This document shows, one piece after another, positions 61,185-64,000 of a DNA stretch of 64,000 bases. The translations under genes were made by a program, and so were the position numbers. Below the pieces are notes generated by a model. It had not been told where the DNA came from and did no database searches. It was given only the letters and a program-made list of their open reading frames with translations. The first letter of the stretch is position 1; each line of letters starts with the position of its first letter. Source of the DNA: Gammaproteobacteria bacterium (lineage in GTDB: Bacteria; Pseudomonadota; Gammaproteobacteria; Burkholderiales; Burkholderiaceae_B); assembly GCA_030832095.1 (NCBI GenBank), contig JAURJT010000002.1, positions 62,001-126,000 of the forward strand, written 5' to 3'.

Positions 61185-62335
61185 CTGACGTCAGCACCTT
61201 TCTCAAGCAGTTGGCGAGCAATAATGACTCGCATAATTTCATTGGTCCCTTCGAGGATTTGATGCACACGGGTGTCGCGCACCAAACGCTCAAGTGGATA
61301 ATCTTTTAGATAACCATAGCCACCATGCAACTGTTGTGCCTCGAGGCAGACTTGAAAACCTAGATCAGTCGCAAAGCGTTTAGCCATCGCACAATAGGTT
61401 GAAGCATCAGGCGAACCGGCATCAAGCTTGCAGGCAGCCAGACGTACCATTTGCCGCGCCGCCACGGTGTGCGTGGCCATGTCTGCGTATTTAAACTGTA
61501 AGGCCTGAAAGCTTGCAAGTGGCTGCTTAAATTGCTTGCGTTCGAGCATGTAGGTGTAAGAGGCCTCAAGTGCCCCCTGAGCGGCACCGACTGAACAGGT
61601 CGCAATATTGATTCGGCCGCCATCCAAGCCACGCATCGCAATCTTAAAACCCTCGCCTTCTTTTCCTAAAATATTTTCTGCGGGCACGCGTACATTGTCG
61701 AACTTGATCGCCCGCGTGCTTTGGCTGTTCCAGCCCATCTTATTTTCTTTACGACCAAAGCTAATGCCCTCGAGCGTAGACGGCACCACAAACGCCGACA
61801 CACCAGATGGGCCGCTACCCCCGGTGCGCGCCATCACAATCAGTACGTCGGTATCGCCGCCGCCAGAAATAAAGGCCTTGGCACCATTCAGAATATAGTG
61901 CTTGCCTTCAAGCACTGCCTGACTGACTAGCGATGCGGCATCTGACCCCGAACCAGGCTCGGTCAGGCAATACGAGGCAAGCTTTTCGCCTGCGGCTAAA
62001 GGCTTGCCCCATTGCTCACGTACAGCAGGGCTCGCCCACTCGCCAACCATCCAGGTCGCCATATTGTGAATGGTTAAAAAAGCAGTCGTTGACGGATCAA
62101 TTGCGGCCATCTCTTCAAACACCAAGGTCGCGTCCAGTCGGGGCAAACCCAAGCCGCCAATCTCTGGCGAGGCATACATGGCACCGAACCCCATTCGACC
62201 CGCGAGTTTGATCGTCTCGATCGGGAAAATCGCCTCTTGATCCCAACGCGCGGCGTGCGGTGCAAGCTCGCCCAGCGCAAACTCCTTTGCGGCCTGCGCA
62301 AAAGCGACTTGATCTTCACTAAGTTCCATATCCAT
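61181..62335 (-). CDS. Acyl-CoA dehydrogenase, isobutyryl-CoA dehydrogenase-like
   Basis: This 384-residue flavoenzyme starts at the ATG at 62335, which has AGGAG six bases upstream. Features are the substrate-region AAIDPSTTAFLTIHNM, YCLTEPGSGSDAASL (FAD), FISGGGDTDVLIVMARTG, MGWNSQSTRAIKFDNVRVPAENILG and QILEGTNEIMRVIIARQLL. The IHNM segment and overall pattern resemble isobutyryl-CoA dehydrogenase (ACAD8), which converts isobutyryl-CoA to methacrylyl-CoA. With the following hydrolase it would cover two steps of valine catabolism. Confidence 0.88.
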   Translation of the reverse strand: MDMELSEDQVAFAQAAKEFALGELAPHAARWDQEAIFPIETIKLAGRMGFGAMYASPEIGGLGLPRLDATLVFEEMAAIDPSTTAFLTIHNMATWMVGEWASPAVREQWGKPLAAGEKLASYCLTEPGSGSDAASLVSQAVLEGKHYILNGAKAFISGGGDTDVLIVMARTGGSGPSGVSAFVVPSTLEGISFGRKENKMGWNSQSTRAIKFDNVRVPAENILGKEGEGFKIAMRGLDGGRINIATCSVGAAQGALEASYTYMLERKQFKQPLASFQALQFKYADMATHTVAARQMVRLAACKLDAGSPDASTYCAMAKRFATDLGFQVCLEAQQLHGGYGYLKDYPLERLVRDTRVHQILEGTNEIMRVIIARQLLEKGADVR

Positions 62336-62531
62336 CGCGGTCTCCTGAGGCCTTAGCTGCAAACGAAGCTAGGCCGATTGTTCTGTCGCGGTTATCGTCT
62401 CATCGTTATGACAAGAGAATACTAAATTTAAATGACTCGGCATATTGTCTTGCCGCTGACAATTGCCCAACGCCAAATCCTTGAACATTCACTAAACAAA
62501 TTGGGCCCTTCGTCAACGAGCAATCGGTCAT

Positions 62532-62942
62532 CTAGACGGTCAAATCATCAATCGGCATTTTCTTTTTGATATTACGTACTTTTTCTCGATGCAACGCACG
62601 TCGACGACGCGCTGCCTTGGGCTCAACAACGAGTGGACGGCAAAGCTCAACTCGGTCACCGTCGCTCAAGAGTCGGGTCGGGTCGCAGCGTTGGCCAAAA
62701 ATAGCAAGGCCAGTAGGTTGATACTTTTGTAACAAACCGCTTAGATCAAGGGCTTGTTGAACTTGTGTACCAACGGGCAGCACCAGTGATACTGACTCGA
62801 TCTTGGCGGGGCTTGCCCACACCACAGAGATTGAAACACACGCAGCCCCGCCCACCTCAATTTGGGCCGGCTGCAAATGATCAGCAGACTCTGAATGCTT
62901 GGGCTGATCAAAGGGCTCTGCGTGGCGAGGCTCAACACCCAT
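62532..62942 (-). CDS. rnfH: RnfH family ubiquitin-like protein
   Basis: This 136-residue beta-grasp protein carries the RnfH end pattern GDRVELCRPLVVEPKAARRRRA. It resembles ThiS/MoaD folds but lacks the C-terminal Gly-Gly. An N-terminal addition of about 30 residues (MGVEPRHAEPFDQP) is charged and may be disordered. It lies 14 bp after ratA, and this ratA-rnfH pair next to smpB is a standard gene order in beta- and gammaproteobacteria. The biochemical function is not settled. Confidence 0.9.
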   Translation of the reverse strand: MGVEPRHAEPFDQPKHSESADHLQPAQIEVGGAACVSISVVWASPAKIESVSLVLPVGTQVQQALDLSGLLQKYQPTGLAIFGQRCDPTRLLSDGDRVELCRPLVVEPKAARRRRALHREKVRNIKKKMPIDDLTV

Positions 62943-62956
62943 GACGAGGTTCCTTC

Positions 62957-63394
62957 TTAGTCATGGCCATAAACAGCTTGGGCACGTTGTGTGAACGAGT
63001 CGATAAAGCTTGAGGCAATTCGGTTAAAGATTGGGCCCACCAAAGCCTCAAGCGTACGGCTTGAAAAGGCGTACTTTAACGTGAACAGGACTTTGCAGGC
63101 ATCTTGAGCCAGTGGCAAAAAAATCCACTCACCAGAGAGTTCAGAAAAAGGCCCATCGACTAATTCAAGGTCAATCTTATTAGGATAATCGTGCCGATTG
63201 CGAGTGGTAAAGGTTTGTCGAATCCCCGCCAACGCAATAGTGATCGACGCCTGCATACCAAGCTCGTCGCGCTGACTAACCGTCGCACCACCGCACCACG
63301 GCATAAATTCAGGATATTTTTCGACCTGGGCGACCAGTTCAAACATTTGGCTCGCACTGAAAGGGACTAGGACAGAACGCTCGACGCAATGCAT
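62957..63394 (-). CDS. ratA: RatA/Coq10-like START-domain protein
   Basis: I start it at the ATG at 63394 (MHCVERSVLVPFSASQMFELV), the usual family opening, giving 145 residues. The longer frame to 63484 runs into the divergent smpB gene. The START/SRPBCC fold has EKYPEFMPWCGGATV and ends FNRIASSFIDSFTQRAQAVYG. RatA was described as an anti-association factor of the 50S subunit and the same fold binds coenzyme Q in Coq10. Either could apply. Confidence 0.9.
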   Translation of the reverse strand: MHCVERSVLVPFSASQMFELVAQVEKYPEFMPWCGGATVSQRDELGMQASITIALAGIRQTFTTRNRHDYPNKIDLELVDGPFSELSGEWIFLPLAQDACKVLFTLKYAFSSRTLEALVGPIFNRIASSFIDSFTQRAQAVYGHD

Positions 63395-63461
63395 TGTGGA
63401 TCGTGAATGGTTGCTAGAATAGAGGCATTTTACCGGTATCACACCAGAAGTCTTAGGCCCA

Positions 63462-63920
63462 ATGAGCATTATCGAAAACCGCAAAGCTTTTCACGACTAC
63501 CTAATTGAAGAACGCTTCGAGGCTGGCCTCGTGCTGCAAGGCTGGGAAGTCAAAGCGATTCGCGAGGGTCGAGCCCAGCTAAAAGAAAGCTACGTGGTCG
63601 TGCTCGAGGCCGAATTATGGCTGATTGGCATGCATATTAGCCCTTTATTGTCGGCCTCAACCCATATTTTGCCTGACGCCACCCGCACCCGTAAGCTACT
63701 GCTCAAAGCCGAAGAAATTAGCAAACTCATTGGTAAAGTCGAACAACGTGGGTTTGCCTTGGTACCGATCAATTTGCACTACAAAAACGGACGAATCAAG
63801 CTAGATTTTGGCCTTGGTAAAGGTAAAAAGCTACACGACAAGCGCGACGCTTCGCAAGAAAAAGACTGGGCGCGCGAAAAAGAACGTCTGATGAAGCACG
63901 ACACACGCAATCGCGACTAA
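63462..63920 (+). CDS. smpB: SsrA-binding protein SmpB
   Basis: This 152-residue protein is the tmRNA partner in trans-translation. It has the conserved [39 protein letters not shown], and the basic C-terminal tail starting [18 protein letters not shown], which is needed for ribosome decoding-centre entry. Length is normal. It is divergent from ratA, with 67 bp between starts. The tmRNA gene ssrA was not found here. Confidence 0.96.
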   Translation: MSIIENRKAFHDYLIEERFEAGLVLQGWEVKAIREGRAQLKESYVVVLEAELWLIGMHISPLLSASTHILPDATRTRKLLLKAEEISKLIGKVEQRGFALVPINLHYKNGRIKLDFGLGKGKKLHDKRDASQEKDWAREKERLMKHDTRNRD

Positions 63921-64000
63921 GCCCCCTGCGCTGTAAAACCTCGCCGCGTAGCACCGCAAACATCCCCTCGCACCTCAGGCCTCTCGCGCTCTTGACAGAG

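Noticed and set aside
63921-64000. ssrA (tmRNA) or promoter beyond smpB
   Set aside because: Only 80 bp remain. A TTGACA near the end has no -10 inside the window.

Overview
The window looks like chromosomal DNA of a betaproteobacterium, probably Burkholderiales close to Alcaligenaceae. Two things suggest this. Conserved housekeeping blocks are in betaproteobacterial order (ygfZ | mltG-tmk-holB-tatD, and rnfH-ratA | smpB). There are also six separate Bug/TctC-type periplasmic solute-binding proteins with no transporter membrane subunits beside them, an expansion typical of Bordetella-like genomes. I saw no rRNA, tRNA, CRISPR array, insertion sequence or prophage. These are readings by eye and no database was searched.

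Layout. 0.1-11.2 kb: metabolic genes (TPP enzyme, VOC protein, Bug protein, threonine aldolase, Kup K+ transporter, second Bug protein, allantoinase-type deacetylase, amidase, D-Ala-D-Ala dipeptidase). 11.5-28.8 kb: a plus-strand run of eleven genes without interruption, the most unusual part of the window. It joins SrfA, SrfB and SrfC homologues to a set resembling the envelope half of the type VI secretion threonine-phosphorylation pathway: a PpkA-like periplasmic VWA protein with no kinase domain, a TagT/TagS-like ABC ATPase and permease, a TagR-like FGE-sulfatase-fold protein and two coiled-coil lipoproteins. The last gene is a VWA protein whose N-terminal domain resembles that of SrfA. 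No T6SS core gene, kinase, phosphatase or FHA gene is present. I infer a trans-envelope machine or sensor with an actin/Hsp70-fold ATPase (SrfB) and a dynamin-like GTPase (SrfC) on the cytoplasmic side.

28.8-42.5 kb: glutathione transferase, pirin, a sugar-acid or hydroxy-acid catabolic cluster (tartrate dehydrogenase-like, Bug, UxaA family, double cupin, HpcH/HpaI aldolase), ketopantoate reductase, and an acyl-CoA cluster (acyl-CoA dehydrogenase, CaiB/BaiF CoA-transferase, two Bug proteins, enoyl-CoA hydratase) that ends at a clear intrinsic terminator.

42.7-48.4 kb: a selenoprotein locus. Two genes are each interrupted by an in-frame UGA in the context UGA-Gly-Ser-Cys (UGSC family), and each UGA is followed by a strong hairpin with a GU-containing loop at nearly the same distance. 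A Sec-free paralogue of the first gene's C-terminal domain and selB, the selenocysteine elongation factor, follow directly. A split-ORF annotation would misread both selenoprotein genes as pairs of fragments.

48.4-64 kb: another Bug protein, DoxX, a periplasmic peroxiredoxin, photolyase, glutathione peroxidase, an RsiV-domain lipoprotein, an ankyrin protein, a strikingly AT-rich patch that runs into the 3' end of tatD, the replication and cell-wall block, a valine-degradation pair (isobutyryl-CoA dehydrogenase and a 3-hydroxyisobutyryl-CoA hydrolase-like enzyme), and rnfH-ratA | smpB.
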